Shown piece after piece: positions 37,708 to 47,852 of a DNA stretch of 64,000 bases. The position numbers were made by a program, and so were the translations under genes. Each line of letters opens with the position of its first letter. Position 1 is the stretch's first letter. The DNA is from Paraburkholderia sp. (GTDB lineage Bacteria > Pseudomonadota > Gammaproteobacteria > Burkholderiales > Burkholderiaceae). The notes below the pieces were generated by a model, which saw nothing but the letters and a program-made list of their open reading frames with translations, was not told the DNA's origin and ran no database searches. The stretch covers positions 145,075-209,074 of the forward strand of contig NZ_JAMXLH010000048.1 of the NCBI RefSeq assembly GCF_024281035.1. Reading direction: 5' to 3'.

Positions 37708-37752
37708 AGAATATCCGCTTAACTTGTACTGGTACAAACGGGCCTCTATTGT
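37708..37752. promoter_or_regulatory. Shared divergent promoters with palindromic operator
   Basis: TTGTAC TG GTACAA (37724-37737) is a two-arm 6-bp palindrome. On + its left arm TTGTAC, 17 bp and TATTGT (37747-37752) form a -35/-10 pair for the methyltransferase. On - its right arm gives TTGTAC, 18 bp and TATTCT (37713-37708) for the XRE gene. One dimer on the palindrome could block both. Confidence 0.6.
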
Positions 37753-37867
37753 AGCGTCTGACGTGATGAAAGGCCCGCCGCGTCAGACGCTCGGGGAAAT
37801 GCCTCCGTGCGTGGGTCGACGCGCGATGGCGCCCCACAATACAGCCGCAAGCCATGAGGAGCATTCG

Positions 37868-38632
37868 ATGAAGCATCACGACCAGGTTGCCGACGCGTTC
37901 GGCACGAGCGCCGCCGCTTATCTCACGAGCCAGGTCCACGCGACCGGGGCCGATCTGGAGAATCTCGCCGCCACGTTCGCGGTGACCTGTGGCCACGCAA
38001 CGGTGCTGGACATGGGCTGCGGCGCGGGCCACGCGAGCTTCGCCGTTGCGCCGCACGTGCGCGAGGTGGTGGCCTACGACATCGCGCAGCCCATGCTCGA
38101 CACGGTTGCCGCCGCCGCCCGCGAGCGCGGGCTCGCCACGATCCGCACGCAGCAGGGCGCCGCGGAAACGCTGCCGTTTCCCGATGCCTCGTTCGACTGG
38201 GCGATCAGCCGCATGAGCGCGCATCACTGGCGCGACGTGCCGCGCGCGCTGGCCGAGGTGCACCGTGTGCTCAAGCCGGGCGGGCGGCTGAAGTTCATCG
38301 ATATCGCGGGCATCGACGATCCGCTTTACGACACGCACATCCAGGCGATCGAGGTGCTGCGCGACGCATCGCATATCCGCGACTATCGCGCCGACGAGTG
38401 GATCGCCATGCTCGAGTGCGCGGGCTTTGCGGCCAGCGTGACGCAGCGCTGGCGTATCGCACTGGAATTCGATTCATGGGTCGCGCGCATGCGCACGCCG
38501 CCCGAGCGCGTCGCCGCGATCCGCTCGATGTGGGAGCGCGCGCCCGATGAGGTGCGTCACTATTTCGACGTGCGCGACGATGGCTCTTTCAAGCTCGACG
38601 CGGTGATGATCGAGGCGACACGGCGGGACTGA
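37868..38632 (+). CDS. Class I SAM-dependent methyltransferase
   Basis: A 254-residue methyltransferase of the UbiE/Methyltransf_11 type. SAM motif I VLDMGCGAGHASFAVAP (about 46-62), motif II AETLPFPDASFDWAISRMSAHHW, motif III VLKPGGRLKFIDIAG. Substrate unknown. AGGAG before ATG 37868. It is paired with the divergent XRE regulator, which probably controls it. Confidence 0.9.
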   Translation: MKHHDQVADAFGTSAAAYLTSQVHATGADLENLAATFAVTCGHATVLDMGCGAGHASFAVAPHVREVVAYDIAQPMLDTVAAAARERGLATIRTQQGAAETLPFPDASFDWAISRMSAHHWRDVPRALAEVHRVLKPGGRLKFIDIAGIDDPLYDTHIQAIEVLRDASHIRDYRADEWIAMLECAGFAASVTQRWRIALEFDSWVARMRTPPERVAAIRSMWERAPDEVRHYFDVRDDGSFKLDAVMIEATRRD

Positions 38633-38663
38633 GGCATCGCTGCGTTCTGCGCGCCATACAGAC

Positions 38664-38704
38664 AAAAACGGCGTCGTGCCCGCGAGAGGCACGACGCCGT
38701 TTTT
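38664..38704. terminator. Bidirectional intrinsic terminator between methyltransferase and ppc
   Basis: AAAAACGGCGTCGTGCC, a 7-nt loop, then GGCACGACGCCGTTTTT: a perfect 17-bp arm pair. It ends in T-runs on both strands and serves the two converging genes. Confidence 0.93.
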
Positions 38705-38733
38705 CATGGCGCAGAGAGCCGCGTGTTGAAGGC

Positions 38734-41700
38734 TCAGCCCGTATTGCGCAGGCCCGCCGCGATCCCGTTGATGGTCAGGTGAATGCCGCGGCGCACGCGC
38801 GGGCTCGGGTCGCCCGCGCGATAGCGCTTGATCAGTTCCACCTGCAGGTGATTGAGCGGATCGAGATACGGGAAGCGGTTCTTGATCGAACGCGCGAGCA
38901 GCGGGTTATCGGCGAGACGGCCGCTTGCCCCCGTGATCTCGTTGAGCACGCGCGTCGTGCGCTCCCATTCCGCGACGATGCGCTCGAACACATGCTTGCG
39001 CAGCTTCTTGTCGGTCACGAGCTGCGCGTAGCGCGACGCCACCGCGAGGTCCGTCTTCGCGAGCGTCATGTCCATGTTCGACAGCAGGTTCGAGAAGAAC
39101 GGCCAGTCCTTGTACATCTTCTTGAACATCGCGAGCCGGCGCGTGCGCTCGGCCTGGCTGCCCGCAGCGTCGAGATACGCCGTCACGGCGCTGCCGAAGC
39201 CGTACCAGCCCGTGAGCAGCAGGCGGCACTGGCCCCACGAGAAGCCCCAGGGAATCGCGCGCAGATCGTCGATCTTGCGGTTCGCCGGATCCTGGAGCTT
39301 GCGCGACGCGGGCCGGCTGCCGATGTTCAGCTCGGCGATTTCGGTGATCGGCGTGGACGAGAAGAAGTAGTCGGTGAAGCCGGGCGTCTCGTACACGAGC
39401 GAGCGGTATGCGGCCATCGCCGCATCCGAGAGCGTCTGCATGATCTCTTCGAACGCCGGCAGTTGATCCGGCGCGTTGCCCGCCGTGCTGCCCGCCGTAT
39501 TGCCCATCGGCAGCAGCGTCGCTTCGAGCGTCGCGGCAATCACGGTTTCCAGATTGCGGCGGCCGATCTCCGGGTTGCCGAACTTGCTCGCGATGACTTC
39601 GCCCTGCTCGGTCAGGCGGATCTGGCCTTCGACCGTGCCCGGCGGCTGCGAGAGGATCGCGTTGTAGGTCGGGCCGCCGCCGCGGCCCACCGTGCCCCCG
39701 CGGCCATGGAACAGGCGCAGCCGGATGCCGCGCTCGCGATGCAGCGCGACGAGCGCGAGTTCGGCGCGATACAGCTCCCAGTTCGACGTGAGGAAGCCGC
39801 CGTCCTTGTTGCTGTCCGAGTAGCCGAGCATGATTTCCTGCTCCTTGCCCTGGTGCTCGACGATGCTGTCGATGCCCGGCAGCGCGAGCAGGTCGCGCAT
39901 GATGTTCGGGGCGTTGCGCAAATCGGGGATCGTCTCGAAGAGCGGAATCACCATGAGCGCGGCGCGCGCGGGGTCGTCCGCGTGGCCGAGGCGGCCGCTC
40001 AGGAGGCCCGTTTCCTTCTGCAGCAGCATCACTTCGAGCAGGTCGGAGACGGTTTCGGTGTGCGAGATGATGTAGTTGCGCACCGCGCGCGCACCGAATT
40101 TCTCGCGCGTCACGCGCGTCATCTCCAGCACGCCGAGTTCGCTCTTCACGCGCTCCGAGTAGTCGAGATGCGGCGAGCGCAGCGTGCGCGGATCGGCAAG
40201 CTGCCTGAGCAGCACGATCTGCTTGTCCTCTTCGGACAGCCCGGCATAGTCGGCTTCGAGGCCCGCACGCGCGAGCAGTTCGGCGATCACGGCTTCGTGG
40301 ACGTCCGAGCTTTGGCGCAGGTCGATCGACGCGAGATGGAAGCCGAATACTTCGACGGCGCGGAGCAACGGCGCGAGGCGCGGCGTGGCGAGCGAAGCGC
40401 CGTGATGCTCGGCGAGCGAATCCATGAGGATGCGCAGGTCGCGCGAGAACCCGGCAGCGTCGGCGTAGGGCTGCGCGCGCACGGGCGCGGCGCCGCGGCC
40501 CGCGCTGCGCACCGAAACCACGCCTTCGCCAAGCCGCACGCGCGCGCTCGCGGCGAGCCGCGTATAGACGCCGATCAGCGCGCGGCGATACGGCTCGTCG
40601 ACGCGGTGCGGCGACTGGTCGGGCGAGGCATCCGCCAGCGCCTTGAGTTCGGCGCTCGCGCCCGCGAGCAGGTTCGACACCGAAAGCTCCGCGCCGAGCC
40701 GGTGCACTTCGTCGAGATAGTGCTGCAGGATCACGTGCGCCTGGCGCTCGCTCGCTTCTTCGAGCGTGGCGGCCGTGACGTTCGGATTGCCGTCGCGGTC
40801 GCCGCCGATCCAGCTGCCCATCTGGAAGAACGCGGGCAGGCGCGCGCTCACGCCGTGCTCCTTCAGCGAGGTTTCGATCTCGCCGTACAGCGCGGGGATC
40901 TCGGTGAGGAAAGTCGTGTGGTAGTACGAGAGCGCGTTCTCGATCTCGTCGCCGACGGTCAGGCGCGACGCGCGCAGCATGCGCGTTTGCCAGAGCGACG
41001 TCACGCGGGCGCGCAGCAGCGCTTCATTCAACGCGCGTTCGCGATGCGTGAGCGACTGGTCGCGCTCGGCGAGCAGGCGCGCGATGTCGTGCTGCGAATC
41101 GAGCGTGCTCTTGCGCTGCACTTCCGTGGGGTGCGCGGTGAGCACGGGCACGATCAGCGCGTCGTTGAAGAATTGCTGGAGCACCGGCGTCGCGGCCGCG
41201 CCCGCCTCGGCGAGGCGTTCGAGCGAATGCGAGATGGTGCCCGGTTGCGGCGCCGAACCCGCGAGATCGTGGATGCGGTGACGGCGGTTGCGGTGGCGGT
41301 CCTCGGCGATGTTGGCCAGATGCGAGAAATAGCTGAACGCGCGCACGACGCTCACGGTCTGCTCGGGCGAGAGCGTGCGCAGCTGCTTGTCGAGCGCGAG
41401 CGCCGCAGTGTTGTCGTCTTCGCGGCGAAAGCGCACGGCGGTCTGGCGGATCGTCTCGACGACGTCGTACACCGCGTCGCCTTCCTGCTCGCGCACGACT
41501 TCGCCCAGCAGGCGCCCGAGGAAGCGGATGTCTTCGAAGAGCGGCTGGTCCTTGTCGTCGCGGGTGCGGCCATTGCGCGCGGGCTGCGGCGTTTTGGCAT
41601 TGGCTGCAGGGGGGATCTTCGTTTCCGGAACGGCGGATTTCGATTTCGCAGTGGCCGCTTTGCGGGCTTTTTTCGTGGCGGACGCGATGGCCGCACTTGC

Positions 41701-41844
41701 CGCCGCCGTTGCTGCCGCTGTTGCCGCTTTCATGGCTTTGGATTTTTTGTCGGCATGCTTCTTCGAGGTGGTGTCGGCCGTCGAAGAATCGTTCTGCGAT
41801 GCGTTATTGCGGCGCTCTGCGCGCGCCGATCCGGAAGACTTCAC
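38734..41844 (-). CDS. ppc: Phosphoenolpyruvate carboxylase
   Basis: Anaplerotic carboxylation of PEP to oxaloacetate. 1036 residues from a GTG at 41844 (AAGGA 8 nt upstream). The catalytic part carries [32 protein letters not shown], the [14 protein letters not shown] loop and the C-terminal Asn-Thr-Gly. E. coli PPC is 883 residues. Here the first about 95 residues are low-complexity, Ala/Lys/Ser/Thr-rich (for example [20 protein letters not shown], from residue 38), like a histone H1 tail. A shorter product from M38 is possible. Confidence 0.96.
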   Translation of the reverse strand: MKSSGSARAERRNNASQNDSSTADTTSKKHADKKSKAMKAATAAATAAASAAIASATKKARKAATAKSKSAVPETKIPPAANAKTPQPARNGRTRDDKDQPLFEDIRFLGRLLGEVVREQEGDAVYDVVETIRQTAVRFRREDDNTAALALDKQLRTLSPEQTVSVVRAFSYFSHLANIAEDRHRNRRHRIHDLAGSAPQPGTISHSLERLAEAGAAATPVLQQFFNDALIVPVLTAHPTEVQRKSTLDSQHDIARLLAERDQSLTHRERALNEALLRARVTSLWQTRMLRASRLTVGDEIENALSYYHTTFLTEIPALYGEIETSLKEHGVSARLPAFFQMGSWIGGDRDGNPNVTAATLEEASERQAHVILQHYLDEVHRLGAELSVSNLLAGASAELKALADASPDQSPHRVDEPYRRALIGVYTRLAASARVRLGEGVVSVRSAGRGAAPVRAQPYADAAGFSRDLRILMDSLAEHHGASLATPRLAPLLRAVEVFGFHLASIDLRQSSDVHEAVIAELLARAGLEADYAGLSEEDKQIVLLRQLADPRTLRSPHLDYSERVKSELGVLEMTRVTREKFGARAVRNYIISHTETVSDLLEVMLLQKETGLLSGRLGHADDPARAALMVIPLFETIPDLRNAPNIMRDLLALPGIDSIVEHQGKEQEIMLGYSDSNKDGGFLTSNWELYRAELALVALHRERGIRLRLFHGRGGTVGRGGGPTYNAILSQPPGTVEGQIRLTEQGEVIASKFGNPEIGRRNLETVIAATLEATLLPMGNTAGSTAGNAPDQLPAFEEIMQTLSDAAMAAYRSLVYETPGFTDYFFSSTPITEIAELNIGSRPASRKLQDPANRKIDDLRAIPWGFSWGQCRLLLTGWYGFGSAVTAYLDAAGSQAERTRRLAMFKKMYKDWPFFSNLLSNMDMTLAKTDLAVASRYAQLVTDKKLRKHVFERIVAEWERTTRVLNEITGASGRLADNPLLARSIKNRFPYLDPLNHLQVELIKRYRAGDPSPRVRRGIHLTINGIAAGLRNTG

Positions 41845-42186
41845 GATGATTTCCTTGATGCTTGCAGGGGGTGAGTCGGTTAATCGGGGGAGACTGCCAA
41901 CTGCGCGAGCCCCGGCCTGAACCGGGTTCGGTACTGCGGGTGCAACCTGGAGCGGGTGGGGGTGTTACCCGGCGCAACTGCGGCGAACAACGTCGATGCG
42001 GCGCGATGGATGCCAAACGCGGATTCAGCGGAAAGAGCGGGACTAGCAGCAAAAAACGCGGCAAAAAGCGGGCGGCTTGCGCACCGTCGTCGGAAATCCC
42101 CGTGGGGACTGCCCTGACTGGGGCGCGTGCTAACATTGCCTGTTATCCGAATCTGTTCTCCGAACCCGTCATTCGACTTCCTGGCC
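41845..42186. other. Divergent gap between ppc and hemC
   Basis: 342 bp. It should hold both promoters. I see no conserved RNA or strong inverted repeat; short patches such as AAAAAACGCGGCAAAAAGCG are local repeats only. Confidence 0.5.
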
Positions 42187-43248
42187 ATGAACTCCGAGAT
42201 GTTATCCACGCCCACGCCCCGTACGCTTGTGATCGTTTCACGGGAGAGCCGCCTTGCGATGTGGCAGGCCGAGCATGTGCAAGCTACGCTGCGCAAATTA
42301 TATCCATCCTGTGACGTGAAAATCGTCGGAATGACGACGCGCGGCGATCAAATTCTCGACCGCACGCTCTCGAAGGTCGGTGGCAAGGGGTTGTTCGTGA
42401 AGGAACTCGAGCAGGCGCTCGCCGAAGGCCAGGCCGATCTCGCAGTCCATTCGCTCAAGGATGTGCCGATGGAGCTGCCCGAAGGCTTCACGCTCGCGGC
42501 CATCACGGAGCGCGAGGACCCGCGCGACGCGTTCGTCTCGAACGACTTCGATTCGCTCGCGGCGCTGCCCGCGGGCAGCATCGTCGGCACGTCGAGCCTG
42601 CGCCGCGAAACGATGATCCGCGCGCGCTATCCGCATCTGGAAATCCGGCCGCTGCGCGGCAACCTCGATACGCGTCTTGCCAAGCTCGACCGCGGCGACT
42701 ACGCGGCGATCATTCTCGCGGCGGCGGGCCTCAAGCGCCTGGGCCTCGGCGCACGCATCCGCTCGCTGATCGAAACCGGTGACAGCCTGCCGTCAGCTGG
42801 CCAGGGCGCGCTCGGCATCGAAATCCGGGCTGACCGCGCCGATGTTGCGGCGTGGCTCGCGCCGCTGCACGACGACGCAACGGCGAAGGCCGTCGAGGCC
42901 GAACGCATGGTGTCGCGCGCGCTCGGCGGCAGCTGCTCGGTGCCGCTCGCGGCCTATGCGCACTGGCGCGACGGCGCGCTGCACTTGCGTGGCACGATCG
43001 CCACGCTCGATGCGAGCCGCGTACTGGCCGCCGAGGGCGTATCGCCCGCCGCGAGTGTCGAAGACGCCATCAAGCTCGGCCGCGAAGTGGCCGACTCGCT
43101 GATCGCGCAGGGCGCGCTCGACATCGTTCGCACGCTGTCCGAAGCAGCGCTGGCCGAAGGCGCGCCGAATACGCCGCCGGGCACCGAGCGCAATACCCCA
43201 GGCAATACCCCGGACAACGAGGCGGGCGGCACCCCGTCCGACATGTGA
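42187..43248 (+). CDS. hemC: Hydroxymethylbilane synthase (porphobilinogen deaminase)
   Basis: Polymerises four porphobilinogens to hydroxymethylbilane. 353 residues from [20 protein letters not shown]. Motifs: [55 protein letters not shown]-type [14 protein letters not shown] and the dipyrromethane-cofactor Cys in [14 protein letters not shown]. The C-terminus has an extra low-complexity tail with repeated NTP units ([20 protein letters not shown]). The stop overlaps the hemD start (TGATG). Confidence 0.95.
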   Translation: MNSEMLSTPTPRTLVIVSRESRLAMWQAEHVQATLRKLYPSCDVKIVGMTTRGDQILDRTLSKVGGKGLFVKELEQALAEGQADLAVHSLKDVPMELPEGFTLAAITEREDPRDAFVSNDFDSLAALPAGSIVGTSSLRRETMIRARYPHLEIRPLRGNLDTRLAKLDRGDYAAIILAAAGLKRLGLGARIRSLIETGDSLPSAGQGALGIEIRADRADVAAWLAPLHDDATAKAVEAERMVSRALGGSCSVPLAAYAHWRDGALHLRGTIATLDASRVLAAEGVSPAASVEDAIKLGREVADSLIAQGALDIVRTLSEAALAEGAPNTPPGTERNTPGNTPDNEAGGTPSDM

Positions 43249-45338
43249 TGACCGGCGCCGCGGATCAAAACGCGGCCCGACCGGGCCAGTCCGACGAGTG
43301 GGGCGGCCCGGCGGAGCGTGCGCCAGCTTCCACGCCCTTTACCGCTGTCATCACCCGGCCGTCAGGCCAGTCCGAGGCGCTTGTTGCGCGCCTCGCCGCG
43401 CGCGGCATCCGCACGCTCGATTTCCCGCTGATCTCCATCGAACCGGTACGCGACGCCGCACCGCTCGTCGCGGCGCTTGGCGCGCTCGACCGCTATGCGC
43501 TCGTCGTGTTCGTCTCGCCGAATGCCGTCGACCGCGCGTTCGCCGCTTATGCGCCGATTTCCTCGATCTGGCCGTATGCGCTGCCGGTGGCCGTGGTCGG
43601 CCCGGCGAGCGTCGCGGCGCTGGCGCGGTACGGCGTCGCCGCGCCCGCATATCGCGTAGTCAGCCCGGCGGGCGGCGCCGATGAAGAGGCCGCGCGGTTC
43701 GATTCCGAAGCGCTGTACACCGCACTCGAAGCGCATTTTGGTGCCGACGGGTTCGCGGGCAAGCGCGTCCTGATCGTGCGCGGCGACGGCGGCCGCGAAT
43801 GGCTCGCCGACCGTCTGCGCGAAGCGGGCGCTGAAGTCGAGCACGTCGCCGCTTACCGGCGCGTCGTGCCCGAACCCCCGATGACTGCCTGGACCCAGGT
43901 TCACGCGTTGCTCGCGGGCGCGCCGCACGCCTGGCTCGTGACGAGTTCGGAGGGCGTGCGCAACCTCGCCGAACTGGCGCGCGAGCACCTGACAGCAGGC
44001 GAACTCGCCGAACTGCACCACTCGCCGCTCGTCACGCCGCACCCGCGCATTGCCGAGACGGCGCGGGGAATGGGTTTTGATAGGATTACGCTGTCCGGCG
44101 CGGGCGACGAACGAATCGTCGAGGCGCTGGAGCGACTCGCTTCTTCCGTTGTTCAACCGGTTCAGAACAATCCGGCCCCAGGGCCGGCACAATCACGCAT
44201 GACTGATTCGAACAATTCCGGCAACGTAGCGCAGCCTGGCGCCCCGTCCGCGGGCGCGACATCCGGCTCTTCACCTGTACGCCCAGCCTGGGCCGCCGCG
44301 CCTTCGGCGCAGACTTCCGGCAAGCGCGGCGCAGGCACCGCCTTGCTGTGGCTCGTCGTGGCGCTGGTCGCGGGCGGAGCGGGCGCGGGCGGCTTCGTGC
44401 TCAACCGCAAGCTCGATCGAGTCGATCAACAACTGGCGCAGCGCCAGCAGGCCGCCGACCAGCAGATGGCCGCGCTGCGCGCGCGCGCCGATCAGGCCGC
44501 GGCGGGCGCGCAGCAGATCGACCGGCAGATCGCGCAGCTCGAAGGCAAGATCGCCGACGCGCAGACCGCGCAGCAGGCGCTCGCGCAACAGTACGCGGAC
44601 CTCGCGAAGAATCACGACGAATGGACGCTCGCCGAAGTCGGCCAGATGCTGTCGAGCGCGAGCGAACAGCTTCAGCTGACCGGCAACACGCAGCTGGCGC
44701 TGTTCGCGCTGCGCAGCGCCGACACGCGCCTCGCGGCCACGGCCAGCCCGCAGGCGCTGGTCGTGCGCAAGGCCATCGCGCACGACATCGAAAAGCTCCA
44801 GGCCGCACCGTCCACCGATCTCACGGGTCTTGCGATCAAGCTCGACACGGCGCTCGGCGAGGTCGACTCGCTGCCGCTCGCGGGCGAGGAGATCGTCGCG
44901 CGGACGAAGCCGCAAGCCGGCGCGCACCCCGACATCGAGAAGATCGCCGCCGAGAACCACGAGCCGCGCTGGAAAGCGTGGCTCAATACCTTCGTTGCGG
45001 GCATCGGCCACCAGATCACGAGCCTCGTGCAGGTGCGCCGCGTCGATAACGCCGACGCCATGCTCATCGCACCCGAGGAAGGCTACTTCGTGCGCGAGAA
45101 CCTGAAGATGCGCCTCGTTTCGGCGCGCCTGTCGCTGCTCTCGCGCAACCAGGACGCGCTCAAGTCCGACCTCGCCGCCGCCGACGCCGCGCTCGCGCGC
45201 TACTTCGACAGCGCGTCGAAGGACACGCGTGCCGTGCGCGATCTGGTGACGCAGGTGAAGGATGGTTCGAAGGCGGTCGTGCTGCCGAACCTCGACGCGA
45301 GCCTGCAGGCGATCCAGCAATACAAGAGCCGGGGGTAA
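43248..45338 (+). CDS. hemDX: Fused uroporphyrinogen-III synthase / HemX
   Basis: A 696-residue two-part protein. Residues 30-290 are HemD, which cyclises hydroxymethylbilane to uroporphyrinogen III (VITRPSGQSEALVARLAARG, VFVSPNAVDRAF, VLIVRGDGGREWLADRLREA, AWLVTSSEGVRNL). A Pro/Gly/Ser linker leads to one membrane helix (about 363-386, LLWLVVALVAGGAGAGGFVL), a Gln/Ala coiled coil (390-460) and the HemX periplasmic domain. An in-frame ATG at 44199 (M318, MTDSNNSG) marks where a separate HemX would begin. This fusion is known in Burkholderia. Confidence 0.93.
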   Translation: MTGAADQNAARPGQSDEWGGPAERAPASTPFTAVITRPSGQSEALVARLAARGIRTLDFPLISIEPVRDAAPLVAALGALDRYALVVFVSPNAVDRAFAAYAPISSIWPYALPVAVVGPASVAALARYGVAAPAYRVVSPAGGADEEAARFDSEALYTALEAHFGADGFAGKRVLIVRGDGGREWLADRLREAGAEVEHVAAYRRVVPEPPMTAWTQVHALLAGAPHAWLVTSSEGVRNLAELAREHLTAGELAELHHSPLVTPHPRIAETARGMGFDRITLSGAGDERIVEALERLASSVVQPVQNNPAPGPAQSRMTDSNNSGNVAQPGAPSAGATSGSSPVRPAWAAAPSAQTSGKRGAGTALLWLVVALVAGGAGAGGFVLNRKLDRVDQQLAQRQQAADQQMAALRARADQAAAGAQQIDRQIAQLEGKIADAQTAQQALAQQYADLAKNHDEWTLAEVGQMLSSASEQLQLTGNTQLALFALRSADTRLAATASPQALVVRKAIAHDIEKLQAAPSTDLTGLAIKLDTALGEVDSLPLAGEEIVARTKPQAGAHPDIEKIAAENHEPRWKAWLNTFVAGIGHQITSLVQVRRVDNADAMLIAPEEGYFVRENLKMRLVSARLSLLSRNQDALKSDLAAADAALARYFDSASKDTRAVRDLVTQVKDGSKAVVLPNLDASLQAIQQYKSRG

Positions 45339-45341
45339 GAC

Positions 45342-46541
45342 ATGGGCATCCGTGGACTCCTGTGGCTGGCCCTCCTGTTCGCCGTCGCCGTTACGCTCGC
45401 GACGCTCGGCCGCTTCGACGCCGGTCAGGTGCTGTTCGTCTACCCGCCGTATCGCGTCGACGTTTCGCTCAACCTCTTCGTCGTCGGCGTGGTGGTGGCG
45501 TTCCTGCTGCTCTACGCGCTCCTGCGCTTCGTGCGCAACATCGTGACGATGCCGCGCCGCGTCGCCGCCTACCGCGCGCGCATGCGCACGCAGCGGGCGC
45601 ATTCGGCGTTGCGCGACGCGGTCAGCAATCTGTACGCGGGGCGCTTCTCGCGTGCGGAAAAAGCCGCGCGCGACGCGCTCGCCGACAAGCGGAACGCGGG
45701 CGTCGCCGGTCTTGTCGCCGCGAATGCCGCGCACCGGCTGCATGAGTACGCGCGCCGCGACGAGTGGCTCAAGCAGGTCGAGGATCCTGAGCTTCAGGAA
45801 GCGCGCCTGCTGGCGACGGCCGACATGCGCGCCGATGGCCGCGATGCCGACGGCGCGCTCGCCGCGCTCACCGAGATGCGCTCGCAGGGCGGCCGCCGGA
45901 TTCACGCGCAGCAGATCGCGCTGCGCGCGCAGCAGCAGCTGAAAAACTGGGGCGAAGTGCTCAAGCTCGTGAAGACGCTGGAAAAGCGCGAGGCGCTGCA
46001 TCCGGCCGTCGCGGTGCGTCTGCGCCAGCTTGCGGCGGAAAACCTGCTGCGCGACCGCCGTCACAACGCGGATGCGCTGCTCGAATTGTGGCAGTCGCTT
46101 TCGCCGATCGAGCGTTACTCGCCGCGTCTCGCCGATTGCGCCGCCGAACTGCTGATCGCACTCGATCGCCAGAACGACGCGCGCAAGATCGTCGAAGAAG
46201 CGCTCGCGCAGAACTGGGACGCGCGTCTGTTGCGCCGCTATCCGGACACGGCGGGCAGCGATGCGCTGCCGCTCATCCAGAAAGCCGAGGCATGGCGCAA
46301 GGAGCGGCCCGAGGACGGCGACCTGCTGTTCGCGCTTGGCCGCCTGTGCCTGAAGCAGCAGCTTTGGGGCAAGGCGCAGTCGTTCCTCGAAGCGGCGCTC
46401 AAGTCCGCCCAGGGAAGCGATAACGAGCCGCTCAAGATCCGCTCGCATCGCGCGCTCGCGCGCCTGCACGAGGAGCTTGGCGACCGCGAGAAGGCGGCGG
46501 GCCATTATCGCGAGAGCGCGCTGTCGATGAACGTCGTGTGA
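45342..46541 (+). CDS. hemY: HemY-type TPR membrane protein
   Basis: A 399-residue inner-membrane protein named after the hem operon; its own step in haem synthesis is unproven (proteobacterial HemY is not protoporphyrinogen oxidase). Two N-terminal helices (residues 5-25 and 40-65, VVGVVVAFLLLYALLRFVRN) precede TPR-like helical pairs (ALRDAVSNLYAGRFSRAEKA, LARLHEELGDREKAAGHYRE). It starts 3 bp after hemDX and ends 30 bp before a terminator. Confidence 0.9.
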   Translation: MGIRGLLWLALLFAVAVTLATLGRFDAGQVLFVYPPYRVDVSLNLFVVGVVVAFLLLYALLRFVRNIVTMPRRVAAYRARMRTQRAHSALRDAVSNLYAGRFSRAEKAARDALADKRNAGVAGLVAANAAHRLHEYARRDEWLKQVEDPELQEARLLATADMRADGRDADGALAALTEMRSQGGRRIHAQQIALRAQQQLKNWGEVLKLVKTLEKREALHPAVAVRLRQLAAENLLRDRRHNADALLELWQSLSPIERYSPRLADCAAELLIALDRQNDARKIVEEALAQNWDARLLRRYPDTAGSDALPLIQKAEAWRKERPEDGDLLFALGRLCLKQQLWGKAQSFLEAALKSAQGSDNEPLKIRSHRALARLHEELGDREKAAGHYRESALSMNVV

Positions 46542-46832
46542 TCGGGCCAACGCCCGCGTCAACATGAAATACGGCCGCTTTACGCGGCCGTTTTTCATGG
46601 CGCTGAGAACGCGCGGCGTACGGGTGCCCGCAAAAGCGCGCAGCGGTTCACGCGCTTCGCAGCCGCGCGTGTGCTGCCCGCACCGTCAGATCCGCGGTCC
46701 GGCGCATCCGATTGGCTATAATGGCGCCATCCCTTAACGTCCGGTTTCCGCGCCGGCGCGCTTCGTCCCCGAGGCGCGCGCGAGGCAGGTTGTGCGCGGA
46801 GTCGCCGGTTTTCATCTGAACTGAGAGCGCAC
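46542..46832 (+). other. Gap between hemY and ppa
   Basis: 291 bp. Contains the hemY terminator at 46571-46595 and presumably the ppa promoter; a TGGCTATAATGG segment near 46710 contains a near-consensus -10 (TATAAT). Confidence 0.55.
46571..46595 (+). terminator. Intrinsic terminator after hemY
   Basis: ACGGCCGC, loop TTTAC, GCGGCCGT, then TTTT, 30 bp after the hemY stop. Confidence 0.9.
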
Positions 46833-47360
46833 ATGAGCTTCGCAAACGTCCCCGCAGGCAAAGATCTGCCGCAAGACTTCAACGTGATCATCGAGATCCC
46901 CGCGCAGAGCGACCCGGTGAAGTACGAAGCCGACAAGGAACTCGGCCTGCTGGTCGTCGACCGCTTTGTCGGCACGGGCATGCGTTATCCGGTGAACTAC
47001 GGCTTCATCCCGCAGACGCTCTCCGGCGACGGCGATCCGGTCGACGTGCTCGTGATCACGCCGTTCCCGCTGCTGGCCGGCGCCGTGGTGCGTTCGCGCG
47101 CGGTCGGCATGCTGCAAATGACCGACGAGTCGGGCGTCGACGCCAAGCTGATCGCCGTGCCGCACGACAAGGTCTGCCCGATGACGGCCGGCATCAAGTC
47201 GATCGACGACGTGCCGCAATACCTGAAGGACCAGATCAAGCACTTCTTCGAGCAATACAAGTCGCTCGAAAAGGGCAAGTGGGTCAAGGTGGACGGCTGG
47301 GTCGGCATCGAAGCCGCGCACAAGGAAATCACCGAAGGCGTCGCGAACTTCAAGAAGTAA
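46833..47360 (+). CDS. ppa: Inorganic pyrophosphatase
   Basis: Soluble family I pyrophosphatase (PPi to 2 Pi). 175 residues, as in E. coli. Active-site signature [10 protein letters not shown] near 69-78, with [16 protein letters not shown] before it and the [15 protein letters not shown] end. A monocistronic gene between terminators. Confidence 0.97.
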   Translation: MSFANVPAGKDLPQDFNVIIEIPAQSDPVKYEADKELGLLVVDRFVGTGMRYPVNYGFIPQTLSGDGDPVDVLVITPFPLLAGAVVRSRAVGMLQMTDESGVDAKLIAVPHDKVCPMTAGIKSIDDVPQYLKDQIKHFFEQYKSLEKGKWVKVDGWVGIEAAHKEITEGVANFKK

Positions 47361-47417
47361 GCTGTTCGTTGAAGTATCGGACGTAGTGGAAGCATCGCAT
47401 CGCGCGGTGCTGCAAGG

Positions 47418-47453
47418 AAAGCCGCATGAGCCACACTGGCCGTGCGGCTTTTA
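47418..47453. terminator. Terminator between ppa and GIY-YIG gene
   Basis: AAAGCCGCA and TGCGGCTTT arms (9 bp) around a 16-nt loop, with A/T runs on both sides. Fits a bidirectional terminator for the two converging genes; the + strand T-run TTTT is clear. Confidence 0.75.
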
Positions 47454-47816
47454 TCATGGTGCGGGCGTGGCGTCCGGCTCGGCGGCTTCGTCCCTTTCGT
47501 TCACTTCGTCCGCTCCGTCCGCTTCGTCCACCTCGGCGGGCGCTACGACCGGCAGCACCGATTCGAGCGTGCGCGCCCCGGCTGCGAGCGCGCGCTTTTC
47601 ACGCGCGGTCAACTGCTTGACCCGGTATTCGGCGCGCAAAGCGTGCGCGCGGTCGGCAAGTTCGAACGACGCGAGCACCTGCACCGGCTTGTGCGAGCGC
47701 GTATAGCGCGCACCCGTGCCGTTCGCGTGTTGTGCAAAGCGCGCGGCGACATCGACGGCAATGCCGGTATAAACGCTGCCATCAGCGCATTCGAGCAGGT
47801 AAAGGAACCACGGCAT
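47454..47816 (-). CDS. GIY-YIG nuclease-family protein
   Basis: A 120-residue protein with a single UvrC/YhbQ-like GIY-YIG domain: MPWFLYLLECADGSVYTGIA (the YLL..YTG core), the catalytic Arg in RFAQHANGTGARYT and the Glu region AEYRVKQLTAREK. The last 35 residues are an acidic Ala/Glu/Asp tail (from APAEVDEADGADEV), unusual for the family. Cellular role unknown; the YhbQ class is associated with DNA repair. Confidence 0.88.
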   Translation of the reverse strand: MPWFLYLLECADGSVYTGIAVDVAARFAQHANGTGARYTRSHKPVQVLASFELADRAHALRAEYRVKQLTAREKRALAAGARTLESVLPVVAPAEVDEADGADEVNERDEAAEPDATPAP

Positions 47817-47852
47817 GGCGCGTTCGTTATCGCAGGGACGAGTCAGGGCGAG

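Noticed and set aside
38779..41874. A 1031-residue open frame on + opposite ppc
   Set aside because: It is antisense to a complete PEP carboxylase, is extremely Arg/His-rich, and has no domain; it is produced by codon bias at high GC.
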